Positions 46,552 through 55,652 are shown, numbered from the stretch's first letter. The stretch is 64,000 nucleotides of DNA from Sphingobacteriaceae bacterium (GCA_030682795.1 JAUXNJ010000031.1:62001-126000), one strand, 5' to 3'. A program made the numbers and translations. The notes: generated from the letters alone by a model not told the origin.

Positions 46552-47391
46552 TTGAAACATATCGACATACATACTGCTGCAGGCAAGAATAATCCACAGC
46601 AAGCAGATACACTGGCCATCGTTTTAACCAACGGTGGCTATTCTTTTTGCACCTCCAATGCCAAACCGCCTTTTCAAATCAGCAGATTGATAAGTCACCC
46701 TACCCCTGCACATTGGGAGCACTTGAGTCCTGTTGAACAATTTGATTGGCTTAAAATGCAACACAGCGAACTGCAAGGTAAGTTTCGCCGCATCACCATT
46801 GCCTATGACAGTCCTCGTTGCACCCTTGTTCCTGCGGCCATATACAGGGATGGCACGGGTACCGACTATTTCGAGCTCGTATATGGTGGTGTTCAAAACG
46901 AGCAATTGCATCGCGACAGCTTGAATGCCTTAGAACTGGAGGTGATCAGTGCCTTCCCTATTGGTTGGCTTGGTGCAACAGCCGTTCAGTTTCATGAGCC
47001 CAGAGTCACTACTGTAGCTGCGAGCATGTGTCAGCGCCTTGCACGCCACAATAGCGCCAGCAAATCAAATCGGCTTTACCTGCATCTCCAAGCTAATAGT
47101 CTAAGCTGCTGGCAATACAGCGGCACTGGCTTACTGGCCCACAACCGCTTTTTCATTGCAACAACTGAAGACATTTTGTATTATGCCCATTTGCTTGTAA
47201 AGCAAGATGCGCACGAACTCTATTATTTTGGCGACAGCGACCTTTGTCAAAAAGCACTGCCGCAGCTCCTCAGCTATTTTAACCAAGTAGAAGTATTGCC
47301 CAGCGAAAATCTCATTGCTTTCGATGCCCAGCTCACGACCCTTGATCCGGCCGATTTGCAGCTTTTGTATGCTTGCCTATGCGCATCATAA
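46552..47391 (+). CDS. DUF3822 family protein
   Basis: 279 residues, beginning at TTG (46552) directly after the preceding stop; no suitable ATG exists near the N terminus. The fold looks like a duplicated actin/ASKHA-type domain: SKSNRLYLHLQANSLSCWQY and LLAHNRFFIATTEDILYYAHLL followed by YYFGDSDLCQKALPQLLSYF. DUF3822 is found next to rsmD in most Bacteroidota, as here, and its stop lies inside the rsmD start. Its function is not known. Confidence 0.8.
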   Translation: MKHIDIHTAAGKNNPQQADTLAIVLTNGGYSFCTSNAKPPFQISRLISHPTPAHWEHLSPVEQFDWLKMQHSELQGKFRRITIAYDSPRCTLVPAAIYRDGTGTDYFELVYGGVQNEQLHRDSLNALELEVISAFPIGWLGATAVQFHEPRVTTVAASMCQRLARHNSASKSNRLYLHLQANSLSCWQYSGTGLLAHNRFFIATTEDILYYAHLLVKQDAHELYYFGDSDLCQKALPQLLSYFNQVEVLPSENLIAFDAQLTTLDPADLQLLYACLCAS

Positions 47392-47918
47392 GCGGAAAGC
47401 ATAAAGGAAGGCAATTACAGGCCCCTACCAAATTACCAGTGCGGCCCACCACCGATCGTGCCAAGGAGGCGCTTTTCAACTGGCTGCAGCACCGTTATGA
47501 TTTAGGAGAAGTAAGGGCGCTGGATTTATTTACTGGCACCGGCAACATAAGCTATGAATTAGGTTCACGCGGTTGCAAGCAAATTACGGCGGTAGACCAG
47601 CACCCTGGCTGTTGTCGTTATGTAAAGGCCACAGCTGAGCTCCTGCAGCTTCCCATTGAAGTGGTACAAGCCGATGTATTTAGCTACTTCAAGCGTGCCG
47701 TGGCTGCCGACCTGGTATTTGCCGACCCGCCTTACGACCATCCCGAGCTCAAAACCCTGCCCGATTTGATTCTCCACCAACAACTTGTGCTTCCCGACGG
47801 CGTGCTGATCCTCGAACATCCTGCCCACATCCAATTTGAACAGCATCAGCAATTGCTTGAAATAAGAACGTACGGTCAATCAGTTTTTAGTATTTTTGAA
47901 CCGATACCCCGCCCATGA
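47379..47918 (+). CDS. rsmD: RsmD, 16S rRNA (guanine966-N2)-methyltransferase
   Basis: 179 residues from the ATG at 47379 (MRIISGKHKGRQLQAPTKLP). The SAM motif is ALDLFTGTGNISYELGSRG and the catalytic motif is FADPPYDHPEL, a DPPY form of the usual N/DPPY. RVRPTTDRAKEALFNWLQ at the N terminus is diagnostic. The enzyme methylates G966 of 16S rRNA. It overlaps DUF3822 upstream and coaD downstream (ATGA). Confidence 0.93.
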   Translation: MRIISGKHKGRQLQAPTKLPVRPTTDRAKEALFNWLQHRYDLGEVRALDLFTGTGNISYELGSRGCKQITAVDQHPGCCRYVKATAELLQLPIEVVQADVFSYFKRAVAADLVFADPPYDHPELKTLPDLILHQQLVLPDGVLILEHPAHIQFEQHQQLLEIRTYGQSVFSIFEPIPRP

Positions 47919-48394
47919 AACGCATTGCACTCTTCCCCGGCTCCTTCGACCCCATTACCAATGGGCATGTCGACATCATCCGCAGGGCCCTGCCTATTTT
48001 CGATGAAGTTGTGGTGGGTATCGGCCAAAACAGCGCTAAAACCTATCTGTTCGACCTCGAGCAGCGTAAAAAATGGTTAGAAGAAGTGTTTCAAAACGAT
48101 CCACAAATAAGCGTACAGGTTTACGAAACCCTCACGGTAGATTTTTGCTTGAAAATAGGAGCCAATTACATCATTAGAGGCTTGCGATCGGCGCCTGACT
48201 TCGAATACGAAAAAAATATCGCGCAGTTTAACAAAGCTTTACACGGAGTAGACACCCTTTTCTTCATCACCGAACCCAGTCTCTCCCCCATCAGCAGCAC
48301 CATCATCCGCGACATCATTCGCAACAATGGTGATCCAAGCCCCTTCCTTCCGAAAGAAATTAAAATAGGCGGAAACGGGATAAAAAAACGTTAA
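47915..48394 (+). CDS. coaD: Phosphopantetheine adenylyltransferase (CoaD)
   Basis: 159 residues. The nucleotidyltransferase motif FPGSFDPITNGH is at the N terminus and SPISSTIIRDIIRNNGD is near the end; GANYIIRGLRSAPDFEYE is the substrate loop. CoaD joins 4'-phosphopantetheine to ATP, the fourth step of CoA synthesis. The start overlaps the rsmD stop. The gene converges with the NUDIX gene eight bases away. Confidence 0.95.
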   Translation: MKRIALFPGSFDPITNGHVDIIRRALPIFDEVVVGIGQNSAKTYLFDLEQRKKWLEEVFQNDPQISVQVYETLTVDFCLKIGANYIIRGLRSAPDFEYEKNIAQFNKALHGVDTLFFITEPSLSPISSTIIRDIIRNNGDPSPFLPKEIKIGGNGIKKR

Positions 48395-48402
48395 GGCCTC
48401 CC

Positions 48403-49020
48403 TTACGACTGTGGTTCCACCTGATTTTGAAGCAAATCGGCAATCGACAAATACGTATTGCTGTATACTGTTTGGGGCCAGTCGACCGGTGACAACCAAC
48501 ACACCTCGGTAATACCTTCCTCCTGTTGCGGCACCAAAGCCCCTTCAAAGGCTGTTGTCATTTCATACCAATACGTTCGTTTGATGACCATTTCCTGCTT
48601 AAAGCGATAGGTGTGATAGGTGTGGCCAATGAACCGTCCCAATTGCAGTTCCCCTACACCGCACTCCTCTTCCACCTCCCGCATGGCAGCCAGGTCGGGA
48701 GCTTCCCCTACTTCAATTTTGCCTTTGGGTAAATCCCATTTGTTGTGTCTAAAAATAAACAGCGCTTTTTTATCTTTCCACACCACCCCTCCAGCAGCAT
48801 CAATCATGGGCAATTTAGCTACTAATTCTGCAAAGACTTGTTCGGGTCGGTAGCTGTAAACCAGCACTTCCTGCAATTGAGCATCACTTTCGAGCCGTGT
48901 TAACCAAACCAGCAACTCCGCTGCACTTTTATGATGTAGCACAATGCGCCCTTTTTTAGGTGCTGATTTTTGCGGTTTCGTGAACCGCAGCGGCTTTTCG
49001 TTGATGAAGATTTGGTACAT
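48403..49020 (-). CDS. NUDIX hydrolase
   Basis: 205 residues. The Nudix box is complete: GKIEVGEAPDLAAMREVEEE followed by CGV, in the GX5EX7REUXEEXGU form. The N-terminal ~70 residues are an extra domain of unknown role (MYQIFINEKPLRFTKPQKSA). Nudix enzymes hydrolyse nucleoside diphosphates linked to another moiety; the specific substrate is unclear. The ATG at 49020 is seven bases from the divergent pyrE start. Confidence 0.88.
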   Translation of the reverse strand: MYQIFINEKPLRFTKPQKSAPKKGRIVLHHKSAAELLVWLTRLESDAQLQEVLVYSYRPEQVFAELVAKLPMIDAAGGVVWKDKKALFIFRHNKWDLPKGKIEVGEAPDLAAMREVEEECGVGELQLGRFIGHTYHTYRFKQEMVIKRTYWYEMTTAFEGALVPQQEEGITEVCWLSPVDWPQTVYSNTYLSIADLLQNQVEPQS

Positions 49021-49023
49021 TTG
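49016..49023 (+). promoter_or_regulatory. -7 box TACATTTG directly before pyrE, overlapping the NUDIX start codon
   Basis: A full TAnnTTTG match. Its bases CAT (49018-49020) are the reverse complement of the divergent NUDIX start codon. Four bases (TGGT) separate it from the pyrE GTG at 49028, so transcription would start at that G. A -33 TTT, not TTG, lies 18 bases upstream. Confidence 0.5.
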
Positions 49024-49027
49024 TGGT

Positions 49028-49669
49028 GTGAAGAAGACGGACGAGACCTCGCTGCAAGTTGCAAAACTTTTGCTGGAAATTAAAGCTGTAAAATTATCTC
49101 CCGACCAACCCTTTCGTTGGGCCTCGGGCTGGAATTCGCCAATTTATTGCGACAACCGCATAACGCTGAGTTATCCCAAAGCACGCACCTACATTCGCCA
49201 ACAATTAGCTAACCTCATTAGCAGTCGTTTGGGGCAGGTCGACATTATTGCTGGGGTAGCCACAGCCGGCATCCCACAAGGTGCTTTAGTGGCAGAAGCC
49301 CTTGGTCTTCCCTTTATTTACGTGCGTTCAAGCGCAAAAGAACACGGCATGGGCAACCAAATCGAAGGATTAGTAGTGCCAAATGCCCGGGTGGTTTTGA
49401 TTGAAGACCTTATCTCAACTGGCGGAAGCAGCCTCAAGGCCGCACAAGCGGTGCGTGATGCAGGTATGCAAGTAACGGCCATTGTGAGCGTGTTTACCTA
49501 TGGCTTCCCGCAAGCCGATGAGAATTTTAAAGTTGCTAAGGTCGAAGGACATAGCCTGACCGACTACGCCACGCTCTTACAAGTAGCCCAAGAAAACCAT
49601 TACATCGAAAGCAGTGCACTTGATAAATTAAATGCCTGGCGCGAGTCGCCTGAGCAATGGCAAGCTTAA
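49028..49669 (+). CDS. pyrE: Orotate phosphoribosyltransferase (PyrE)
   Basis: 213 residues if started at the GTG 49028 (VKKTDETSLQVAKLLLEIKA), which matches the usual N terminus; an ATG at 49004 would overlap the divergent NUDIX gene. The PRPP-binding motif is VVLIEDLISTGGSSL, and FRWASGWNSPIYCDNR is the N-terminal orotate region. It makes OMP from orotate and PRPP in pyrimidine synthesis. An exact -7 box lies four bases before the GTG, suggesting a leaderless message. Confidence 0.93.
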   Translation: MKKTDETSLQVAKLLLEIKAVKLSPDQPFRWASGWNSPIYCDNRITLSYPKARTYIRQQLANLISSRLGQVDIIAGVATAGIPQGALVAEALGLPFIYVRSSAKEHGMGNQIEGLVVPNARVVLIEDLISTGGSSLKAAQAVRDAGMQVTAIVSVFTYGFPQADENFKVAKVEGHSLTDYATLLQVAQENHYIESSALDKLNAWRESPEQWQA

Positions 49670-49686
49670 AGCCTTATCTTGCTGCC

Positions 49687-50199
49687 ATGCACAGGTTTTG
49701 GTTTCTACTAGGGGGATGTATGCTCGGTATGATGCTGGCTTCAGCTCCACTCAATTCGCATCCCTACTACGTAAGTGTTACTGAACTGCATTTTTTTGAA
49801 AAACGAGCAGAGCTTTCGGTAAAAATATTCACCGACGATTTTGAAAAAGCACTGAACTCCTTGCCTGGAGGCAGTAAAGCAGACCTCATCCGCAGGCTAC
49901 CAGCCGGACGCATCGATAGTCTGGTGGCCTATTACATCCGTCAGCAGGTAAAAATACAACTCAACGAACAGCCGCTGGCTTTCACTTACTTGGGTTACGA
50001 AATTCAAGAAGACGCTACCTGGGCACATTTCGAGGCCACTTTTGAGGTTAAGCCCAAGCGCGTTCGAATCGAAAACACTTTGTTGTTCGACTATTTCCCC
50101 TATCAGCAAAACATCGTGCATTTGGCGCAGGGCGATTACAAGCGCTCACGTAGGTTGAGCAGCGGCAATGCCATCATGGAGTCGAATGAATTAAGATAG
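49687..50199 (+). CDS. DUF6702 secreted protein
   Basis: 170 residues from the ATG at 49687, with a signal peptide (MHRFWFLLGGCMLGMMLASA). An ATG ten codons earlier (49657) overlaps pyrE and is also possible. The mature segment HPYYVSVTELHFFEKRAELS opens the DUF6702 pattern, followed by VKIFTDDFEKALNSL and later LLFDYFPYQQNIVHL. The family is periplasmic and of unknown function. It is likely co-transcribed with pyrE. Confidence 0.75.
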   Translation: MHRFWFLLGGCMLGMMLASAPLNSHPYYVSVTELHFFEKRAELSVKIFTDDFEKALNSLPGGSKADLIRRLPAGRIDSLVAYYIRQQVKIQLNEQPLAFTYLGYEIQEDATWAHFEATFEVKPKRVRIENTLLFDYFPYQQNIVHLAQGDYKRSRRLSSGNAIMESNELR

Positions 50200-50201
50200 C
50201 A

Positions 50202-51623
50202 TTATTTGCCGCGACCTTCGATCAAGGTGAGTACGGTATAAATCATGATTTTAAAATCAACCAGCAGCGACATATTTTCGATGTATAAAATGTCGAATTT
50301 GAGTCGCTCTACCATCTGCTCAATGTTTTCTGCATAACCGTATTTCACCTGTCCCCAACTGGTAATGCCCGGCTTCACTTTTAATAAATGCTTGTAGTGC
50401 GGGGCTACTGCCATAATTTGATCGATGAAATACTGCCGCTCGGGCCGCGGACCCACAATCGACATCTCTCCTTTGAGCACGTTTAAAAACTGCGGTAGCT
50501 CGTCGAGCCGCCATTTGCGCATAATAGCACCCCAGCGGGTAATGCGGGGGTCGTTATCGCTCGACAAAGCCGGACCTGCTGCTTCCGCATCCACATACAT
50601 CGATCTAAATTTATAGATGTTAAAGGGCTTTCCTTTTTGACCTACCCGCTCTTGCTGGTAAATGATGGGGCCTTTAGAGCTCATCCGCACCCGAATGGCG
50701 CAATAGAGCATCACAGGAGCTAGCAGTATTAATGCGAGAGCTGCGAGACCGCGATCCAGTAGTTTTTTGATGGTTTTTTGCCAAGCTGGCATCATTTCGG
50801 GGTAAATTTCAATCAAAATCGCCCCAAAAATCTCTTCCATCTTTACATGCCCCAGCATGATGTCGTACATATCGGGAATGATTTTAATGATCACACCCTC
50901 GTCCTTCACCGTATTGAGCACCAAATTAAATTTGCGGTGCTCGTCCTCCTCCAAGGCAATGATTACCTCTTCGATGCGGTGTTCTCGAATGAGGACTGGC
51001 AGCTGCTCCAGGCTTCCCAATTCTGGCATGTACCGCAGCAGGTGTTTTCCATTGCCGGGTTTCAAACGTACAAAGCCAAGGAATTTATTACCAAGCGGTT
51101 TGCGCCGGCCATTGATTTCGCTCAACAGCTCCACGGCCCGCTGGTTATCTCCTATGATCAGGGTATTAAAACGAATGTCGCCTGCCTGAAACCGATTTGA
51201 AATGGAAGTAAGTTGCAGCAAACGCAGCACAAAGGTAAAACCAAAATGCAGCAAAAAAACAGTTGATAAACTCTTGTAATAATTGCGGTAGGTAAGTACC
51301 GTATCATCGATAATGACGGCAAAAAACAAAATCACCACCCCAATGGCAGTAGCTAAGAAGGTGCGTCCTAGTTCATTCAATCGCGACTTCCGATAAACAT
51401 CACTGTAGGTACCCATGAGGGCATACAAGGCTATCCAGCCAAATGGCAACAGCAGCAGCCCTTTGATCAGGTTATCATCGAGGTCAGCCATTCCTTGATT
51501 GCCAAAAAAGGCCTCCTCAATGTATAATTTTCGGTAATAAAAAAACAGAAACCAAGCTAAAACCGCCGCGAGCCAATCAAAGCCCACATACAGCATGGTA
51601 TCAAGTCTTTTACGCATTACCAT
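50202..51623 (-). CDS. Undecaprenyl-phosphate sugar-1-phosphate transferase (WcaJ/CpsE type)
   Basis: 473 residues with five hydrophobic segments, a soluble Rossmann-like segment (~140-250) and a C-terminal catalytic domain from ~285. The catalytic domain includes YQQERVGQKGKPFNIYKFRS, WRLDELPQFLNVLKGEMSIV, GPRPER and KPGITSWGQV, the full polyprenyl-glycosylphosphotransferase set. It places the first sugar (commonly glucose) on undecaprenyl phosphate to begin surface polysaccharide synthesis. It overlaps the upstream lipoprotein gene by seven bases. No glycosyltransferases are nearby in the window. Confidence 0.9.
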   Translation of the reverse strand: MVMRKRLDTMLYVGFDWLAAVLAWFLFFYYRKLYIEEAFFGNQGMADLDDNLIKGLLLLPFGWIALYALMGTYSDVYRKSRLNELGRTFLATAIGVVILFFAVIIDDTVLTYRNYYKSLSTVFLLHFGFTFVLRLLQLTSISNRFQAGDIRFNTLIIGDNQRAVELLSEINGRRKPLGNKFLGFVRLKPGNGKHLLRYMPELGSLEQLPVLIREHRIEEVIIALEEDEHRKFNLVLNTVKDEGVIIKIIPDMYDIMLGHVKMEEIFGAILIEIYPEMMPAWQKTIKKLLDRGLAALALILLAPVMLYCAIRVRMSSKGPIIYQQERVGQKGKPFNIYKFRSMYVDAEAAGPALSSDNDPRITRWGAIMRKWRLDELPQFLNVLKGEMSIVGPRPERQYFIDQIMAVAPHYKHLLKVKPGITSWGQVKYGYAENIEQMVERLKFDILYIENMSLLVDFKIMIYTVLTLIEGRGK

Positions 51624-52483
51624 ATCAACTTAAGGTTGTCGATAAATACCTCGCCCGGTTGGTTGCCCCCCAAGGCATGTCGAGCTTCAAAAATAATGCG
51701 ATACCGCACGCCACTGCGTCCCTGAATGTAAGGCGTAAAATTCATGTATTGCTTTCGCCATTCTCCATTACTGGGGGCTAAAGTGTAAATGGGTTGATCA
51801 ATAAACTGGCCATCCGGCTCTATAAATTGCAAGCCCACATCAAAAATCTGGTTGTTTTTATAGTTCAACTCTAAAAATACAGCCCGACCGCCACCACCAG
51901 GAATGGTAAACGACTGATTGGTTTCTCCACGAATAAAAGGCGCTCGCTGATCCACGCGCATGGCCATGGCACTCACCCCTTCAAAAACTTCGGCGGGATT
52001 GGTGGTTCGACTTACGGGGGTATCACTTACGGTGGCTGTACGAATCGAAAAGCCCTGTGACTCAAAATCCTCCATCCAGCCAAAATTAATCTGGCTGTTG
52101 TACACCACCCGCGGACGAATGGTATCGGTACGGCCGCGCACCAAGGTCAAAGTGGTATCATATTGTGCATAAAAGGGATAAATGGCGCGTGTGGCCGAAA
52201 TACCGTTCACTAAAATGCCAGCACTCAAGCGAAAAGTAATGGCCCCCTCATGCAAAATAGGGAAGCGGCAAGGTAAAGGATACACCCCTTGTACGTTGCC
52301 ATCAACAAAAACCCAAACATCACGAATATTGCTGCTATTGGTGCCCTGCTCGGCATAATTGGTACTGAGCTCAAAGCCCTCTATGTATACATAAGCAGGC
52401 ACACCACTGTCTTTTTGATACATATTGCAACCCGATAACAGCCACAAGCTGAGCAAAAACAGCGGTAAAAGCTTCTTCATCAT
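51617..52483 (-). CDS. Conserved lipoprotein of unknown function
   Basis: 288 residues. The signal peptide ends LLSGC with the lipidated cysteine at 19. The mature protein is beta-rich: VYIEGFELSTNYAEQGTNSS and VWVFVDGNVQGVYPLPCRFP followed by a C-terminal jelly-roll-like domain ending in VFIDNLKLIW. A companion of the sugar transferase downstream (7-base overlap) and the Gfo/Idh oxidoreductase upstream (stop directly before this start), so the three act as one operon, possibly in cell-surface polysaccharide. No family name is claimed. Confidence 0.7.
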   Translation of the reverse strand: MMKKLLPLFLLSLWLLSGCNMYQKDSGVPAYVYIEGFELSTNYAEQGTNSSNIRDVWVFVDGNVQGVYPLPCRFPILHEGAITFRLSAGILVNGISATRAIYPFYAQYDTTLTLVRGRTDTIRPRVVYNSQINFGWMEDFESQGFSIRTATVSDTPVSRTTNPAEVFEGVSAMAMRVDQRAPFIRGETNQSFTIPGGGGRAVFLELNYKNNQIFDVGLQFIEPDGQFIDQPIYTLAPSNGEWRKQYMNFTPYIQGRSGVRYRIIFEARHALGGNQPGEVFIDNLKLIW

Positions 52484-53467
52484 TTAGGCTTGGTTACGGT
52501 CGATTTTTTCGAGGATGAGATAAGCCGTTTCCAGCGCCTTAAAGCCATCCTCAATGGTAACTAACGGCGTTGTGCCTTGCTGAATTGCATGCGCAAAGCT
52601 GATTAATTCTTGCTGAATGGCGTTGCTTTCAGCTACCACAGGCTTTTCATACCCAATTACACGGGCGCCTCTGCCTGGACCCAAATCAATTTCCATGGCT
52701 TGCGGCATGTCGAGTTCGCCGGGTTCCCCCAAGCGCAGCACTTCGGCTTCTTTGTCTAGGAAATCGACCGATACATAGGCGTCGCGTTGGAAAAACCTCA
52801 TTTTACGCATGTTTTTCATGCTGATGCGCGAAGCCGTGAGGTTGGCCACGCAACCGTTATCGAATTCAATGCGGGCATTGGCGATGTCGGGCGTCGGCGA
52901 AACAATGCTCACGCCGCTGGCGCTGATTTGGCGGATGGGCGACTTCACGGTGCTCAGCACAATGTCGAGGTCGTGGATCATCAAATCGAGCACAATCGAC
53001 ACATCGGTACCGCGGGGATTGAACACGCTCAGGCGGTGGGCTTCGATGAACATGGGCTGCTTCACAAAAGGACGAGCGCTGACGAAGGCGGGATTGAAGC
53101 GTTCTACATGGCCTACTTGCACCTTCACACGGGCTTCGTTGGCAATTTTCATCAAGGCACGCGCTTCTTCGAGGGTGTTGGTGAGGGGTTTTTCAATAAA
53201 AACATGCCGCAGCTGGCGCAAAGCCAACACCGCACAATCGAAATGCGACAAAGTGGGCGTCACAATATCCACCACCTCTACAGCTGCTACCAGCTCTTCT
53301 AAATTTTCGAAGCGCTTCACCCCAAAAACGTCGATGGCCTTAGCGGCATTTTCGTCGCTTGGATCGTAAAAACCAATAAAATCAAATACCTCGGGCGACT
53401 GCAGTATGCACTTGATGTGGATTTTCCCCAAATGACCTGCCCCTAAAACACCTATCTTCAGCTTCAT
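52484..53467 (-). CDS. Gfo/Idh/MocA-family oxidoreductase
   Basis: 327 residues. The N-terminal Rossmann signature is KIGVLGAGHLGKIHIKCI and the family motif EKPLTN is present (HVFIEKPLTNTLEEA). SIVLDLMIHDLDIVLS is the catalytic Asp/His-containing region. These enzymes are NAD(P)-dependent dehydrogenases, often of sugars or sugar nucleotides. The neighbouring sugar transferase suggests a role in polysaccharide precursors, which is inference only. Confidence 0.85.
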   Translation of the reverse strand: MKLKIGVLGAGHLGKIHIKCILQSPEVFDFIGFYDPSDENAAKAIDVFGVKRFENLEELVAAVEVVDIVTPTLSHFDCAVLALRQLRHVFIEKPLTNTLEEARALMKIANEARVKVQVGHVERFNPAFVSARPFVKQPMFIEAHRLSVFNPRGTDVSIVLDLMIHDLDIVLSTVKSPIRQISASGVSIVSPTPDIANARIEFDNGCVANLTASRISMKNMRKMRFFQRDAYVSVDFLDKEAEVLRLGEPGELDMPQAMEIDLGPGRGARVIGYEKPVVAESNAIQQELISFAHAIQQGTTPLVTIEDGFKALETAYLILEKIDRNQA

Positions 53468-53557
53468 GCCTAAATTTTCAAAGGCGAAAATACGATATAG
53501 GCGGCAAGGGTTTCACGAAAAGGCTGTAAAAAATACCCACAGCTTCAAGATTCGGTG

Positions 53558-53565
53558 TATTTTTG
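53558..53565 (+). promoter_or_regulatory. -7 box TATTTTTG upstream of pcm
   Basis: A full TAnnTTTG match; assuming the four-base gap, transcription starts near 53570 and the leader is about 20 bases. No -33 TTG at the standard spacing was found. Confidence 0.35.
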
Positions 53566-53589
53566 GCCTTCCCTACCCATAAAAGCAAG

Positions 53590-54249
53590 ATGCAGTTTAC
53601 CGATTTTCAAGACAGCTTCAGACACAAAGGCTTACGCAAAAAACTAGTCGATTTCCTACGCAGCAAAGGCATCCATGACGAGGCTGTGTTGGAGGCCATT
53701 AACCAAGTGCCGCGACATGTTTTTTTAGACAATGCCTTTTTGGAGCTGGCTTACGAAGATCGAGCGATGCCCATTGGGGAGGGACAAACCATTTCGCAGC
53801 CCTATACCGTGGCTTTCCAAAGTCAGTTACTGGAGATAAAAAAGCGCGATAAGGTGCTCGAAATCGGCACGGGCTCGGGCTACCAGGCCTGTGTGCTTGA
53901 AAAACTGGGTGCTAAGGTGCACAGCATCGAGCGGCAGCGCAAGCTGTACGAAAAAACCCAGAAGCTACTGCAGGCCATGAAAAGCAAGGTGGCTACTTAT
54001 TATGGGGATGGCACCTTGGGATTGCCCGCTTTTGCGCCCTTCGATAAAATTATTGTGACCGCCGGCGCGCCCGTAGTACCGCAGTCGCTTTGCGAGCAGC
54101 TCAAACCCGGCGGCATTTTGGTAATTCCCGTGGGCGACGAGCAAAATCAGCGCATGTTGCGCATCACCAAACAAGCCGATGGCGAATTGGTGACCGAAAG
54201 TTTCGACAATTTTAAGTTTGTGCCGCTGCTGGGGAAAGAGGGCTGGTAG
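53590..54249 (+). CDS. pcm: Protein-L-isoaspartate O-methyltransferase
   Basis: 219 residues from the ATG at 53590 (MQFTDFQDSFRHKGLRKKLV). The enzyme pattern is clear: VPRHVFLDNAFLELAYEDRA, GEGQTISQPYTVAFQSQLL and the SAM motif VLEIGTGSGYQACVLEKLG. It methylates isoaspartyl residues so that damaged proteins can be repaired. The gene is divergent from the Gfo/Idh operon. Confidence 0.93.
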   Translation: MQFTDFQDSFRHKGLRKKLVDFLRSKGIHDEAVLEAINQVPRHVFLDNAFLELAYEDRAMPIGEGQTISQPYTVAFQSQLLEIKKRDKVLEIGTGSGYQACVLEKLGAKVHSIERQRKLYEKTQKLLQAMKSKVATYYGDGTLGLPAFAPFDKIIVTAGAPVVPQSLCEQLKPGGILVIPVGDEQNQRMLRITKQADGELVTESFDNFKFVPLLGKEGW

Positions 54250-54286
54250 TGCTTATTGAGCCTTTTGTGTGGCTCCGCAAAGCGCT

Positions 54287-55027
54287 CTAAAAAGCATGAT
54301 GCACGCTCAATTGCAGCTGGTGCTTTTGCCAAGCGTTGGTAGTTTGCTCCATCCAACCCAGTTGTACCCTTAGTTGTTGCGTTAATCCATAACCCAATCC
54401 TGTATAAAACCGATTTCGATCAAAGTAAGGCACTGCAGCTCCTCCTCCGAAATTCCGTTCCCCATTCATAAAAAGCTCGTTCGAAAAAGCCAGATAGAAG
54501 GTTGATTGCTCTATTTTGCTTTTATTTAAGGGGATGTTCATGAACAAATTATAACGGAAACGAGTGCGCATTTCAAAATCATCGATAAAGCGTTGCTCAT
54601 AGCGAAAACGGTGTGTGAGGTAAACCCTTCGTCCAACTTTTTGTGGCAACAATATTTCCTGATAAAGGCGGTGCTCGATGCTGCTCATCTTGCTTTTACC
54701 ATAGGCCTCATTACGTACGAAAGCATAGCCCTGGGTAAATAACGCATCCCCGTGAGCTGGTCGATAAGTAAGGCCACTGCGTAATAATAACTGCTCCAAA
54801 TCCCCGCCAAATTGCCACAAACGAAGTTGGTAGTCGCCTTGCAGCCCCCAACGCGACTGTCCAAATTTTGTATTGAAAAAATACATTTGCCAACTGCCAG
54901 GCTGGTCTGCATCAACTGTGCTTTGCGCGCTCAAATCCACCGTGGCGAGTAGCCAAATCAGCATTGCCAAGCCAGTCGAACGGAGGTAGCTTGCCCAGGT
55001 GATGCCTTGTGTGTTGGTAACACTCAT
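54287..55027 (-). CDS. DUF2490 outer-membrane-type protein
   Basis: 246 residues from the ATG at 55027, signal sequence MSVTNTQGITWASYLRSTGL then LAMLIWLLATVDLSAQ. The body is a beta-barrel-like series of strands: QLRLWQFGGDLEQLLLRSGLTY and LYQEILLPQKVGRRVYLTHR. DUF2490 is a Bacteroidota family of presumed outer-membrane proteins with unknown substrate. The gene is 40 bases downstream of the hotdog gene on the same strand and may be co-transcribed. Confidence 0.75.
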   Translation of the reverse strand: MSVTNTQGITWASYLRSTGLAMLIWLLATVDLSAQSTVDADQPGSWQMYFFNTKFGQSRWGLQGDYQLRLWQFGGDLEQLLLRSGLTYRPAHGDALFTQGYAFVRNEAYGKSKMSSIEHRLYQEILLPQKVGRRVYLTHRFRYEQRFIDDFEMRTRFRYNLFMNIPLNKSKIEQSTFYLAFSNELFMNGERNFGGGAAVPYFDRNRFYTGLGYGLTQQLRVQLGWMEQTTNAWQKHQLQLSVHHAF

Positions 55028-55067
55028 TGGTTTGGAAATGGATTTTGCAAAATGATGAATCAATTAA

Positions 55068-55466
55068 CTAGATCGTTTGCAAACTGGCAAAAAGTGTATC
55101 TATGCGTGTTTTTTTGAGGATTTTTTGTCCCTGCCTACCCGAAGCCAGCAACCGCTCCCCTACTTTGGCTTCCCAGCTGCAGATGAGGGCATTGCCCTGC
55201 AAACTTTCAACCGTAGCGGTAAAATGCACTTGGCTGCCTACGAGGGCCGGACTGTGGTGATCAACCGTCACAAAAGTGCCAATGCCTTCTTCATCCTCCT
55301 CTTTCATCTCCAGCACAAACAGCCTGCATACCCATTCGGCATCGCGGGCCAAAGCAAAAGTGGCATACACCGGGTGTACTTGTCCACTCGCAAAACTAGC
55401 TGTATCGGCCGGCTGCACCTGTACCACGTAAGCTCGCTGCTCGCCGATGGAGGGGAGGTTTTTCAT
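55068..55466 (-). CDS. Hotdog-fold protein of the fluoroacetyl-CoA-thioesterase (FlK) type
   Basis: 132 residues from the ATG at 55466 (MKNLPSIGEQRAYVVQVQPA). The fold reads VHPVYATFALARDAEWVCRL for the central helix and VDHHSPALVGSQVHFTATVE for the following strands. The VHPVYAT and HHSPALVGS segments resemble FlK, which hydrolyses fluoroacetyl-CoA, but the whole group is broad and most members have unknown substrates. It is not near the fluoride operon, so no link is implied. Confidence 0.6.
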   Translation of the reverse strand: MKNLPSIGEQRAYVVQVQPADTASFASGQVHPVYATFALARDAEWVCRLFVLEMKEEDEEGIGTFVTVDHHSPALVGSQVHFTATVESLQGNALICSWEAKVGERLLASGRQGQKILKKTRIDTLFASLQTI

Positions 55467-55652
55467 GGGGATAAAATTGCAGGAAAAATCACACAAAAGC
55501 TATATTTATCAGCCAACAGCCTATTGTCGGCCACAAAAATGCGCCAATAAGACCAATAGACCAAGCAATACCGAGGTGACTAGTCGAAAATCAGCATGCC
55601 AGCTCCACAGCCTGTAGCCCCTCGATCTTTTCTTTTTTTCTTCCAAGTCGAA

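Noticed and set aside
55068-55466. FlK-like protein linked to fluoride resistance.
   Set aside because: It is 36 kb from the fluoride operon, has no riboswitch, and the hotdog family is too broad to infer fluoroacetate metabolism.
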